Source: Straminergon stramineum
Lineage: Eukaryota > Streptophyta > Bryopsida > Hypnales > Calliergonaceae
Assembly: GCA_963920665.1 (NCBI GenBank)
Contig: OY987271.1
Location: 14,077,350-14,141,349 of the forward strand
Direction: 5' to 3'
Length of the DNA stretch: 64,000 bases
In this document: positions 1-10,395 of the stretch, piece after piece
How the letters are laid out: every line of letters starts with the position of its first letter
Numbering within the stretch: position 1 is the stretch's first letter
Notes under the pieces: model-generated
The model's input: only the letters and a program-made list of their open reading frames with translations
Told to the model about the DNA's origin: nothing
Database searches by the model: none
Position numbers and translations under genes: made by a program

Positions 1-540
1 ATTGCTGTCGAAGTCGCTGCGGTGGAGACCAATGCTCCGAAGTGAGGCATCGATGCAGTCGTACCAAGCCCTAGGGCTTTGTTTTAGTCCGTAGAGGGAT
101 TTCTACAGGTTGCAGACAAGGTTTTTGCGGCCGCGAGCTCGGAAGCCAGGCGGTTGGGTCATAAAGACACGTTCCTTGAGTAAGCCGTGAAGAAAAGCAG
201 TGCGAACATCCATGTGGTGGATGTCCCACCATTTGGCTAAAGCAAGCGCTATGGATGTACAAAGGGTAGCCCACTTAATTGTTGGAGCGAAGGTGTCCTT
301 GAAGTCAATGCTGTGTCTCTGTTCAAACCCACGGACGACTAACCTAGCTTTCTTAATCGGTGGTTGGCCGGCAATGCCCGGCTTAATCTTGAAAATCCAT
401 TTGTAGGTGATTGCAGTTTTTCTAGGTGGTAACAGTTCTAATGTCCAAGTGTGATTTTTCCAGATTGATTGCATTTCTTCCTACATTGCTTGGCGCCATC
501 CAAGGTCATTTTTGGCTTGTTTGAAGGTAATGTGTGTCTG
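1..540 (-). pseudogene. copia reverse transcriptase fragment
   Basis: Minus-strand translation shows typical copia RT blocks: TYKWIFKIKP, ARLVVRGFEQ, DTFAPTIKW and the first catalytic Asp block HHMDVRTAFLHG. After a TAG at 103-105 the frame continues with KSLYGLKQSPRAWY, the next RT block, to the window edge. Another TAG at 481-483 lies just upstream of the EEMQSIW block. The second catalytic motif (usually YVDD) falls outside the window. Confidence 0.92.
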
Positions 541-666
541 GTCGGGGTCGGTGGAAGAGACTGGAGGGGTTGTCTTGGTTAGTGAGCAGATGTTAAAATC
601 TTCCGTAGATAAGCAGAGCTCATACCGGTTGAGGCGTATGTTCTAAGGTTTCAGGCGTTGAGAGCG

Positions 667-1453
667 TCAGGGTGGAGTGGGTAGGGTAATTGGTTGTGAG
701 ACTGTGGAAGGGGAAGGAGGAGAGATGGGAGCTATTGGTATAAGAGAGGGAGAGTGCAGGGGAATTGAGGAGTCAAGCAGAGAAGAGAGCGTAGGTTCAG
801 GGAGAACTGCTGGGGAGCTGGTAAAGGGGATTGGGGTGGATGTTGGCAAGGAAGTTATCGGAGGGGAAGGGAGCTCCTCTAGGAAACTAGGATCGTGGAG
901 AGGCTCTGTTGTCTCAAGTGTGGGAATGTCAAAATGCCCTTCATCAAAGCGGACGTCACGACTAACGATAATCTTTTGAGTAGGGGGGTGATAGCAATGG
1001 TAGGCTTTACTATGTTCGTCATAGTCTAGCAAGATAGTGCAAAGAGCCTTGGGGTCGAATTTTTGTCTTCTAGTGTCAAGGATGTAGCAATAAGCTATAC
1101 TCCTGATAACACAAAGATGGCTAAGGTTTAGTTTGATCCCAGTAAATGCTTCCTCAGTTGTTTGTAATTTTAAGGCTTTAGTGGGGCAACGGTTGTGGAT
1201 ATAGTTGACGGTGCGAGCTATTTCTTCCCATAGTGACTTGGGAATGTGAATACCGGTTACTACACTACAGATTCCTTCTAGCAGGGTGCGATTTTTTCTC
1301 TCGGCAACTCCATTTTAGTGGGGGGAATAGCCAACTGTGAGTTGTCTACTAATGCTGTGGATAAGACAATATTCCCAAAATTTTGCTGAGAGATATTCTC
1401 CGCCTCGATCACTTCAAAGACTACCAATCTTGAGGGTCAGTGATTCTACGAGA
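667..1453 (-). pseudogene. copia integrase C-terminal region and linker
   Basis: Between the Gag-Pro-Int piece and the reverse transcriptase. Minus-strand translation includes the NGVAERKNRTLLE block, the C-terminal block around LLDYDEHSKAYHCYHP and KIIVSRDVRFDE, then a Ser/Pro/Thr-rich linker typical of the space before RT. It is broken by a stop at 1315-1317 and lacks a continuous frame from 1033 to 1453. Confidence 0.85.
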
Positions 1454-1455
1454 GC

Positions 1456-2796
1456 TCAGAATTGCTTGAAGCATTCTAATGTTTGAGATTTGTCTGAAAG
1501 GAAATAAAGCCAAGTCTTGCGGAAGAAGTCATCAATGAAAGTGAGGATGTATTTGTTACCTGACTTGGAAGAGATGGGGAGCGGTCCACAAAGGTCGGTG
1601 TGTATGAGCTGAAGTTTGTGACTGGGCGGAGAAGTGCATTTCTTCGGAATGCGATCCTTTGGTAGTTTCCCGAGCATACAAGAATTGCAGACGTGCTTGA
1701 TGAGAGGAAGACGTGGAACACCAGCTACTAGGTTGCAAGATGTCATGTGATACAGTCCCTGATAATGAATGTGACCAATTCGTTGATGCCAAAGATGGAT
1801 TGTTGCGTTCGAAGGTCTTCTGTCGTGTTGGCAAGCTGTGGATGTTGATGGCGGAGCTTGAATGCTGGATTGTATAGTGCTGAGGTGGTGAGATTTGTCG
1901 TGAGCAAGGGCGGTGGCGATTGATGTTGTGGCAATCGACGTTAGAGCAGGTAAGGTTGTCGAAGCTTGTGTGATTAGACTAGGTTGAGGGAATTGGTTGG
2001 TGACCTGGTACAGATTGTTCTTGGGGTCTCTAATGCTTGTGAGAAAAATATCGCTTGGTTGATCCTTATTGTAGATAATACAAGTTTGAGATTCAAAGAG
2101 AACCCGATAGCCCACATCGGTGAGTTTCCCCACTGATAGTAAATTTGTCTTAACACCAGGAATGTAGAGAACATGGTTGATAGTCTTTATTGATCCTGAG
2201 TTGTCAATGGCACTTACAGAGCCTGGGCCCACTACATTCATGATTTGACTACTTGCAGTTCTAATATGTGGAATTGTGCTCGATGAGATGTGATGGAGTA
2301 GTCGAGAGTCTCCAGTAACATGAGATGAAGCGCCACTGTCGAGAAACCAATCGTCTTCTATTGGTGTGGTGATGACACAGGCGTTGATAATTTCATCCGG
2401 AGCTGCAGAGTCATCTTGAAAAGCGTCTAGGTAGTGCTGAACGTGAGATGATGCATTGTCAGAGTACTGATCTTCGGCGTACTCCAAGTCTTTGGTGTCT
2501 GTGATCTCAGCAAGGTGTACTTGAGAGGATGATGGGACATGTTGAGGATGTCGTGGTGTGTTCAGATTGCCTAGCTGGATTTGTAAGGCCTTGATACGCT
2601 CCTCCAGGGTGATGCAGCGGCAATCGCAAGCATAGTGGCCCAGTCTTCCACAATTGTGACAAAATATTGATTGTGTGTGTCGGTGTTTGTGGCGCGATCG
2701 GGGGCTGATTGTAAGAGGAGTGACCTCTACCGCGGTTAGAACGTCCTCTAACCGAGTTGGGAGTCTCATAGGTTCCACGAGGTAATCCCCTCCCAA
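1456..2796 (-). pseudogene. copia Gag-Pro-Int fragment (446 codons open)
   Basis: The longest surviving piece of the polyprotein. Near residue 45 is a CCHC zinc knuckle (CHNCGRLGHYACDC). Near residue 150 is the protease active site (DWFLDSGASSHVTGD). Near residues 335-380 is the GAG-pre-integrase HHCC zinc finger (WHQRIGHIH then CNSCMLGK). The integrase catalytic core follows with the first Asp in LIHTDLCGPLP and a second acidic stretch in TFIDDFFRKTW. The frame is open to 1456; the next integrase part continues degenerate from 1453 to 1033, with a TAA at 1315-1317 inside the conserved SPH-NGVAERKNR region. Part of a dead element. Confidence 0.9.
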
Positions 2797-3751
2797 TCCT
2801 GACGAAGTTCACTTATTCGTAATCGTCACGTTGTTGGTCTAGATTTCTACTGAGTTCCTCTTGTAAGAGTAAGCCTTCTAGTTCAAGAAAAGACGATGTA
2901 CTATCCCTCCCTTTTTGAATTTTCTTGAAGGTACACCAACTCTTTGGTAAATTGTTGAACGTAAGGTCAACAAGGTCCTCATCTGAGATTTGTATACCTA
3001 GGTTTGCTAGTTGCGTAACTAATAGATTTATCTCCTATAAGTGGTCAACTAAGGATTTGCCCTCTGCTAGCTTCAAGGAGTAGAATTTCTCTTTAAGAGA
3101 GAGATGTCTAGATGAGCTTTGAATGTCACACAAATTTCTAAGGCATTGCCAAATAGCTTGCGATTCTGTAAGATGTATAACACTGAGCAGGATCGAATCT
3201 CTTACTAGAGATATGATAATGTGTCCCGTGCGATAGCGAAGCTCAGTATCTCATGATGAATTGATGATTGTATCGGTGAAGGCGGGTGCTCCTGTTGTCG
3301 TTGATCGGGGAACTGGTGATCTCATCGCTGCTGTTGCCAAGGTGTCTTCGTGTACAGTGTTTTTGATGGAACTCGCCAAAGTGGTAACGTCAGGAGTGTT
3401 CTAATCTTCACTGGGCTCGACAAACCTCCATAGGCCTTCCTGCATGAGTATCATTTTAACTTTGTAACTCCATATAATGTAGTTGGAGGGTCCTACCAAC
3501 TTCATTGTCTCAGGTACATCCCTCGCACTTGGGTCCATACTAGCTAGAAAGAATGGAGATAGTTGAAACTACTGTGATTTCAACTACTTCCTGCAGCGCC
3601 GCTTCTGTGGCGGAAGTGACTGACTTCAAGATCTCAGGTAGAGTACTACGACTTCTACACTGTTATTAGAAACATAGAGAAAGGAAACCGAGAGTGACAA
3701 GCAATTCGCAAGTAGTACTATGACTGCTTCAAAGATCTAGCTTTGCTCTAA

Positions 3752-3767
3752 CCTAGCTCTGATACCA
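3752..3767 (-). other. tRNA-iMet primer binding site
   Basis: On the minus strand the sequence is TGGTATCAGAGCTAGG, complementary to the 3' end of plant initiator methionine tRNA, the usual primer of plant copia elements. It abuts the LTR end at 3768 and so fixes that boundary. Confidence 0.92.
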
Positions 3768-3916
3768 TGTGGAAAGCAAGTTGCGATCTTACAATGGCTG
3801 CTAATCTGTATTAGAGAGAGTTAAGCAAGTGCTTAACAGTGTAATATATACAATAATAAGTAACCCTAATCAATGGATGAACATTTACAAACTTACATAA
3901 GGATGAAACCCTAACA
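3768..3916 (-). repeat. 5' LTR of the copia element (about 149 bp)
   Basis: Directly beside the primer binding site. On the minus strand it begins TGTTAGGG and ends TTTCCACA, the usual TG...CA form with short inverted ends. It is very short for an LTR. The partner LTR lies outside the window, so insertion age cannot be read. Confidence 0.8.
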
Positions 3917-4299
3917 GCGGTGTAGTGTCAACAAGTAGGACCCATCTTCGCTCAAAATTCCATTGGGAACACTGTGATCAGAGTATCAAGATAGAAGCGG
4001 AATATCTTTCTATTGCTAATAGCGGCCCATGCACAAGCGTCGGAATTTACCGAATTCGAACACGTCTCCTCAACTGTCCTTCTCTTAACAAGAGATGGAA
4101 GAGCAAAGAGAAGCGGCACCAGCCAGTCACCCCATGGTGGAATCCAAATCCATATCCAAACTAGGAGAAGGCAATTCATGTATTGCAACAGCAAGAACAA
4201 GAACCAGGCTCTACAAACACTAATTTTAGAGCCAAAAATGCCCTTCGCACCACCAACAGGAGTTTCATAATTCAATCCATGTAAACCTTCTCTGATATA
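3917..4299. other. Intergenic, nothing recognised
   Basis: Short overlapping open frames occur on both strands, but none shows a known domain or convincing splice signals. Lies between the copia LTR and the MITE at 4300. Confidence 0.5.
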
Positions 4300-4696
4300 A
4301 GGTAGAAGCACCCAAATGTAGTAGGAGTCGTTCTTGGACACCTAAAAAACAACCTAAATCCAAGGGCTTATGGACCCAAAGTAGACAAGTGGGATTCTAA
4401 AGTAGGCAAGTGGGATTCCAAGAAGTAGCCAATCATCATCACTTGATTCAAGTTTAGAGTGTGTCACTTTTGGGTGTTTCCGTGTCTGCTTTGGTGTTAG
4501 TCTAATGTCCACAGTAGGTACATCTACAAAGTTGTTTTCAAAAATTTGTATAATATTCATACAAGCTCGGAAAAATATGAAACCAATTTTGTTGGTTTCC
4601 TAAACCATTTCCTAACACATGCACATCATTTTTTCTTGTATGCACCTTCCATATGAAGAGATCAAAAATAAATGTCACATTTAGGTGCTTCTACCT
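4300..4696. mobile_element. TA-flanked MITE, family 1, copy 1 (397 bp)
   Basis: Inverted ends AGGTAGAAGCACC and its complement bound the element; the match continues inward as CAAATG-like sequence to about 20 bp. TA dinucleotides flank both sides (4298-4299 and 4697-4698). The body is strongly similar over its whole length to 19896-20311, for example the shared stretches GTGTGTCACTTT and AAAATTTGTATAATATT. No coding capacity. The TA duplication fits the Tc1/mariner superfamily, but the ends are not the canonical Stowaway sequence. Confidence 0.85.
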
Positions 4697-5544
4697 TAAA
4701 TATCATTGACAGAATTAAAAATATGGGTTGGCTGCCCCATGATGCTTACTAGCTTCTTTAATTCTCTTGTCTTTGTAGAAGTGTTGCCCAGAGCAATCTT
4801 TTCTAGAGTAATCAGAAGTCTAACTTGGGAGGAGAGACAAGAAAAGTATTTGCCATTGTGATATTACAGACTGTTAGCATGTGTTGTTAGTTTGATTATC
4901 TTTTCCAATAGCCTGCTACTCCAAGGTCGATTTGTGAGGATTTCAAGTACAAAGTGAGTTGTACTGAGGGTCCCATCTTTAATCCTGTCAATTTCAGATC
5001 CAAACTAAGGGCTCCAATCATAAACACAAGTGAAATGAAGAAGGTGAGGACATTGGTGAGATATTGATTGGGAGAAAATTGAGTATACAAATAACTGTCA
5101 TATATAAATGAAATCCACAATAACATGCACTAGTGTTTAGTTTCATACTCTATGTATAAGGAGTAATTTTCCATCAATACAACATGAAAACCCATGGGCG
5201 TTACTGATGAGCCTCCCATGAGCAACAGAGGGTAATCATACGAAAATGTTATGAAGTATCTTCATTCGCATCTAAAACGAAATTCAAAATACTACACATG
5301 CTGCAGATCATGTTTGAAGCATGACTCTAATCTGCAAGGCCACCACTCCTCTTCTTCCCAAAGTTTTCACACAGCTCCCGCTGACTGCACACATAGCGAT
5401 GTCCCACTGATACTGCATTAAATATACCTAATACAAAAGAAATTGTCTAACGAAATGCTTATACTTTTATGAACAATATTTATGAAATGAACAGACTGTG
5501 CACAAGTCATGTTGGTCAACTAAATAAGTTCGCTGTTTACTGCG
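4697..5544. other. Intergenic, 3' side of hydrolase gene
   Basis: AT-rich. No supported gene. The part next to 5544 is likely the 3' UTR of the minus-strand hydrolase gene. Confidence 0.4.
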
Positions 5545-6935
5545 TCACTGAGTCCTTTGCATGACCTTCGAGTAGATTAGCTCCCTCCTTTCAGATTTAA
5601 CTTCATCAGTAGTCTGAGGAGTAGGCTTGTCACCCACCACATCCTCGATGAGCTTCACCAATGTAAGGTAGCTGCTATTTGTTTTCTCTTTCGGCTTGCA
5701 TACTCCAAAGTGATCAGCTGGCACAATCTTGAACGATGTATACCCGTGTCGTGCTGATGTCTCCTCAACGACTTTCACACTCATTCCTGTCTGCGACAAC
5801 AAAAAAAGAAAACTCAGATAATTATGGTCACGCACCTTAAACTAATTAAGATGTGGTCGCATGTGGCACCATTAACCCATTAAACGACATTTGAGTTCCT
5901 GGCGGGCAGCCTGAGGTGAAACTAACAGATTTTTTGAAGCTTGGTCATACATTGATACCAAGCAGAAATAGGAATTCTCTAGGGTAGGCAATGTTGGGAA
6001 CTGAGCTTGCAATGGTGCCATGAACACCCACATGGAATGTCGGCCACCCAAGCTTCTAAATGTGGGATCAACCACCACCGGAACGAGGAAAGAAACCATG
6101 CAAGAAGATTTTGCAAACCCTAGCTAGCCCTGACAGGGTGTGTCGTTTAAGGGTTAAACTAAAAAATGGCAAGGTGAATGGCTAAAAAGTTTGGCCATGA
6201 GGTACTTACATATGGTACTTTAGTAAGATGTGCCTCGCCAATAGCAGAGTACCGCCATCGATTGGGGTAATGCTCTCTTGCAATGAGTTCAAAGTTTGAA
6301 TTGAGGCGGCCAATTCCATCGTTGATGACCTGCAATCGGGGAACCATCTTTCCCATGTTTGGCATTTTTCTAAAGTAATCAGCCAAGTGTGAGCCATCGT
6401 GAGGTGTAGAATAGAAGAGGTAGGCTCTTATGCTCTGGAGAAAGTTTTTGTACTTTTCACTCATCCCAAATTTATTATGTGCTTGAATCACTATCTCCTT
6501 GACCATTAGGCCTCCAAGACTATGGCAAACAAACACAACTGGACATCCGTGTTGGCCGATTTTGGCGAAGTCCACCATCTCTTGTACTAGAGTTTCTGAG
6601 GATACGTATCCATCCGAGTTTCCTGCTGTGTTTGTCCTCCAGGCTGTGGAGTCGTAGGAGAGGGACCAAATCAGAGCGCCAGGGACGTCCTCCGCCAGCC
6701 ACGTCATTGGCCAACAAAACTCTTTACCGTCCTTGTCCATCTTTCCACTCATCCAAGTTTTCCAGTATGCCTCACGGTAATCAAAAAGTTGTAGTCCATG
6801 GATGAACACAATCTCAAGTTCAAGGGCTCCAGCAGGCTCCCTGAGGCTGTACACTCCACTACTGATCTGCACATACGCAATTTCCACGGAAAGCTTAGGA
6901 GTTACCGACAATAGTAGCGTTGAAACTTGCATCAT
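5545..6935 (-). CDS. SERAC1-like alpha/beta hydrolase
   Basis: Two exons give about 323 residues: 6935-6210 and 5790-5545, joined in phase 0 (donor GTAAGT at 6209, acceptor CAG at 5793-5791). The oxyanion strand is EIVFIHGL near residue 42. The nucleophile Ser lies in VFVCHSLGGLMV. The probable catalytic His is in PADHFGVCKP in exon 2. The motif WSLSYDSTAW and the YSTPHDGSHLA block are typical of plant SERAC1/PGAP1-like lipid hydrolases; members act as esterases on lipids or GPI anchors, but the substrate here is unknown. The start is uncertain: the first ATG after an in-frame TAG was taken, and TGATATAG just upstream could be an acceptor for a further 5' exon. The 419-bp intron is mostly a MITE. 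Confidence 0.88.
5872..6157. mobile_element. MITE inside the hydrolase intron (286 bp)
   Basis: Near-perfect inverted ends: TTAACCCATTAAACGACA at 5872-5889 and the complement of TTAACCCTTAAACGACA at 6141-6157. It fills most of the single intron (5791-6209). An open frame inside it on the minus strand has no known homology. A TA dinucleotide is present at both ends. Confidence 0.75.
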
Positions 6936-7679
6936 AGAAGTAGTCTATATCACTCTTTCCTTGAGCTCCTTTTCGTACTATCCCTAAACTGCTTCATAAA
7001 TTGAAGATTAGTTACAAATGGAGGACACGTATGTTCAACACCTTCGTGATTCCATCTGGCGGAGAAGAGTTGGAGCTACTGCCAGCAGCTTCCCCAGCTC
7101 CCGAACCCCTCCACCACGGCAGCATCCTAGCGCAAATCTGGCCAGAGATCAAACATAAATTCCAACTTAAGATTCGGGAAACGAAGAGTATCGGTCGATG
7201 AAGAATCTGTGTACTTCTGTTCAAAAGCACCTAACACTCGCAAACTCAACTCCTGATTCTTAAGCGTATTACAATACTAGAAGAAGTGAGTTCAGTCATC
7301 GTTTACTTAGAATTCTTCAGATTTGATTTCTGGAGATCGAATCCAGCACCGACAGGTGCCGAGGGGTGCAAGAAAGCGGAAGCTTCGAGCAAATTCTTAA
7401 GTGCCGGTTAGTTCCACTCCTTGAGTCACTAGATAATAGGACCCTAGCCTCAGTCGAGTCGGTAAAGAAGCACGCGCGGAGAAGACATAATGAAACACCA
7501 GATCCACAAATCTCGGCTCATTTCCACTTATCAATACATCATCAGACACAATTCAAAGGGACTCCTGCTGGGTTTCGTGAGTGCTGCAGATCCACCAAAC
7601 CCTCCGCCTTCCCGAGTCACCAAATTACAAACTTCATAAACCTTTCCAACTGCGCGCAGTACTACTGCCAAACTCTCTT
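6936..7679. promoter_or_regulatory. Upstream region of the hydrolase gene
   Basis: About 740 bp 5' of the annotated start. A minus-strand frame at 7230-7012 (rich in Gly, Ala and Ser) could be an upstream exon, but no donor was found that joins it in frame with good consensus, so it is not included in the gene. Confidence 0.35.
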
Positions 7680-8083
7680 CTAGGGCCGCGCACATGAGGC
7701 TTGTGCAGGGCGTCCGACGTCGGATATGAGGGCCTGAAACCCCGGGTTTGCTCCCTCTCGCCCTCACGGTGCAGAGCTTACAAAATATGCGATCTCCAGC
7801 CCTCACGGATTTCTTACTGGCGTTTTTACCCGCAAGGAAAAAGGACCTCCTCTTCTCTCTTCTTCGGCACAGAGTCTCTTCTTCTCTCCTGGCAAGAGAC
7901 TGCGACAAAGAGCTTGTTTCAGAAGGTGGGGGGCTTTTTTTTACCGCACCTGGCTCCCACAGGGCCGAAGAAAGTGCCTCCAACGATTTCCTCGAACCGG
8001 CAAAGCAGTTCGGGGTGGGGGCCCGCCTGATCACTTACGACGTCTGATCCAGCCCTCACCGGTACTCATGTGCGCGGCCCTAG
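7680..8083. mobile_element. GC-rich non-autonomous element with 19-bp inverted ends
   Basis: The ends are CTAGGGCCGCGCACATGAG at 7680-7698 and its exact complement at 8065-8083. The interior is clearly more GC-rich than the AT-rich surroundings and contains further imperfect inverted sequence (GACGTCGGATATGAGGGC on the left against a related block on the right). A minus-strand frame of 167 codons lies mostly inside it but has no recognised domain and is judged accidental. Superfamily undecided: TA flanks the GGGCC ends, and a poor 8-bp flanking match also exists. Confidence 0.75.
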
Positions 8084-8855
8084 TGTGTCTTGTATCTTGT
8101 GTCTAAGCGACATCAGCGGTGGCTATCTAAACGCTGAACGTGATAGAAATTGTGGAGTAGAGAAAGTCTAACCCCTAAAGGATGGACCTACAACCACTGA
8201 TTCAGAGCCTCGTTGCTTATCACTTAGTTTGTTGCCATTTTGGAATAGATATGGATGAAAAAATGTATGTTTATTTTTCAGAGATGATATTACATGTCTT
8301 CTCTACTTCACAAAAAAATTAGATTTTTTTGAGGAAAATTGATTTTTCTGAGAATTTTTGAAAAATAATGAAGAAAAAACCATATTAAATAGAAAATTAT
8401 TTCAAAAAATCTGAAAATTTCACCATGTGTGTAAATTACAGTGACAAATATCATGGTGTAAACTCAATTTCCATGTCATTCTATAATTAGAATACAATGG
8501 ATATTGAAAATACATCCACAGTTCAAACTACAATAAAATATTCAATATTACGAATTTTTCCAAAATTCGAATTGGAGTAGAAACTAGAGTAGATGAAATT
8601 CATTTCGTTAGTTGGTCTCAAACTCAAAAAATATCATTTTGTTTGAGAAATTTCAGATTTAGAGCAAGGAGCAACAACTCCTCAAAATACACTAAAATAG
8701 CAAATTTTGGCATCCGTCTTTTTAACTTACTTCTCAACTACATGAAAACAAACACTCGTTAACCAAAAAATTCAATTGGATACTCTTTGTAACTCAACAT
8801 CAAAGGTCAACAACAAAAAAAGGATGAAAAAAATGCTTTTAATCTCTTCATAGGA

Positions 8856-8906
8856 CCCTGGACTGTCATCCAAACGCCACAGAATGGCGCTGGCGGCAGT
8901 CCAGGG
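8856..8906. repeat. Short perfect inverted repeat
   Basis: CCCTGGACTG at 8856-8865 pairs with CAGTCCAGGG at 8897-8906, with an inner pair CGCCA/TGGCG. Could form a compact hairpin. No function is implied by position. Confidence 0.6.
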
Positions 8907-9320
8907 CTAAGGAAGCAGCAGGTAACGCGGTTAACTTGGCAGCAGACTTGTCGTCTTTTCAGTTCTTATTATTGTGTCTGACACAGTTGATGTTCTTTGA
9001 TTTCATTGCATACTTGAATTGGCACTGAGCAGGGCAAGCAATAGCGCGTGATCCAACTGGTAAAATACTCCTTCCAGACACGGTAAGATCTTACTACTAC
9101 AGTCGCTCTGACAACCTATGACGTGCGAACCCTCACACACGATAGTGCCACCTAGGACAGTTCGTCCAACAGTTTCATCGCGGGAGTTTCTTCTTCCTTT
9201 TTGCACCACGTCTCCCGGAGTTACAGACTCGCGCAGAGAGGTGACACTAGACCTACCGTTCCCAAGAAACAATTTTGAATGTTCCGTGGTCACTGCAGAT
9301 TGGAACTTTGGGTTTTGGTA

Positions 9321-9404
9321 CCAATCCAAAGTTCCAATCAAAACACTCCATTCCTTTGGACTCCAACCCAAAGTTCCAATCAACACACTTCATTTCTTTG
9401 GGCC
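9321..9404. repeat. Two-copy 42-bp tandem repeat
   Basis: Unit containing CCAAAGTTCCAATCAA repeats with a period of 42 bp. The complement GGAACTTTGG just upstream (9302-9311) makes an additional hairpin with the first unit. Confidence 0.6.
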
Positions 9405-10360
9405 CAAATCCAAAAAAATTTGGGGCAAACAAGCCCTAAGATTACAAGTCCCTAAAGCACTTGTTTGTGAGGTGTATCCAAATTGGGATTAGTTGGTGCA
9501 ATGGATGATTTTTTGTGAAAGGGAATGAAATCTATAGTGAACATAAGAAGTTGCATAATTTTGGAACCTTAAACATTTAGTCATGATTTCTAAAAGTGAA
9601 AGCTAATAGGCCGTTATTTTAGTAAATAGGTGGTATAGTAATCACATGGCATAGCCGTGTAAATGTGACATGATGTATCCCAAAATAAATCTTCTTGTTT
9701 TTAACCCTCAAAATTCTTTCATGTTTAGAAGTCCAAAACTTCTTCAAAATGCTTGTTCCAAAGCAAGGTCAAAATCTTTATCAATATTTTTTTTAACAAA
9801 TTCATCTATAAGATCATTTGGTTTAAAATTGAGAGCAAAAGACGACTTTATATAATTGAGAGCAAAATCTTTTTCTACCCTCAAGGAGATCACTCATTAT
9901 CATTTAAAGTATACACCTGAGTTAAGAGGGTATTTGAGGTGGGGCTATTTTCCTTCAATATTTCATTTAAAATGACTATTTCACTTAAAAAGCTACGAGG
10001 GTGTATTTCCAATTCCCTATGTTTTTTTAACAAAATTCATTCGCATAGTTTTTTAAGTGGGACTATCTTACACACAAAATGGAAGTGTCAAAAAAATTCC
10101 CAATGCCACCTATCTTTACAAATTTTTCCTTCTTTCTACTATATATATGTATAGGGGATACACCATGAAACCAACAACAATCAATTCAATATGAGTGTGT
10201 TTAACAAATATGGCTTCAAAGTATGAAGTTAAATAGAATATAAACTCTATCCTTGTATTGTACAGTTTTCAGGTCATTGAATCCACTAAGGTAAACCTCC
10301 TTGTTTGTGCAATGTAAGAATTTCTACCATTTGTAGACAATTTTTTACATTTATCCTTTA

Positions 10361-10395
10361 TATATATATATATGTATATATGTATATATACTATA
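10361..10395. repeat. TA/TATG microsatellite
   Basis: Alternating TA with interspersed GTATATA units in the AT-rich desert. Confidence 0.6.

Larger units (their letters stand above)
1..3916 (-). mobile_element. Decayed Ty1/copia LTR retrotransposon, truncated by window edge
   Basis: Read on the minus strand the order is 5' LTR, primer binding site, gag-like region, zinc knuckle, aspartic protease, integrase, reverse transcriptase. Integrase before reverse transcriptase is the copia order. The right (5') end is complete; the reverse transcriptase runs off the left edge, so RNase H and the 3' LTR are not seen. In-frame stops interrupt the polyprotein: TAG at complement 103-105, TAG at complement 481-483, TAA at complement 1315-1317, and there is no open frame over much of 2820-3750. 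The copy is therefore not autonomous. Family identity is secure from the domains; lineage within copia was not determined. Confidence 0.95.

Noticed and set aside
3952..4341. Minus-strand frame of 129 codons
   Set aside because: Runs across a MITE boundary at 4300 and has no recognisable domain.
7531..8034. Minus-strand frame of 167 codons
   Set aside because: Lies mostly inside the GC-rich TIR element; no domain, and long frames are expected by chance at that composition on both strands.
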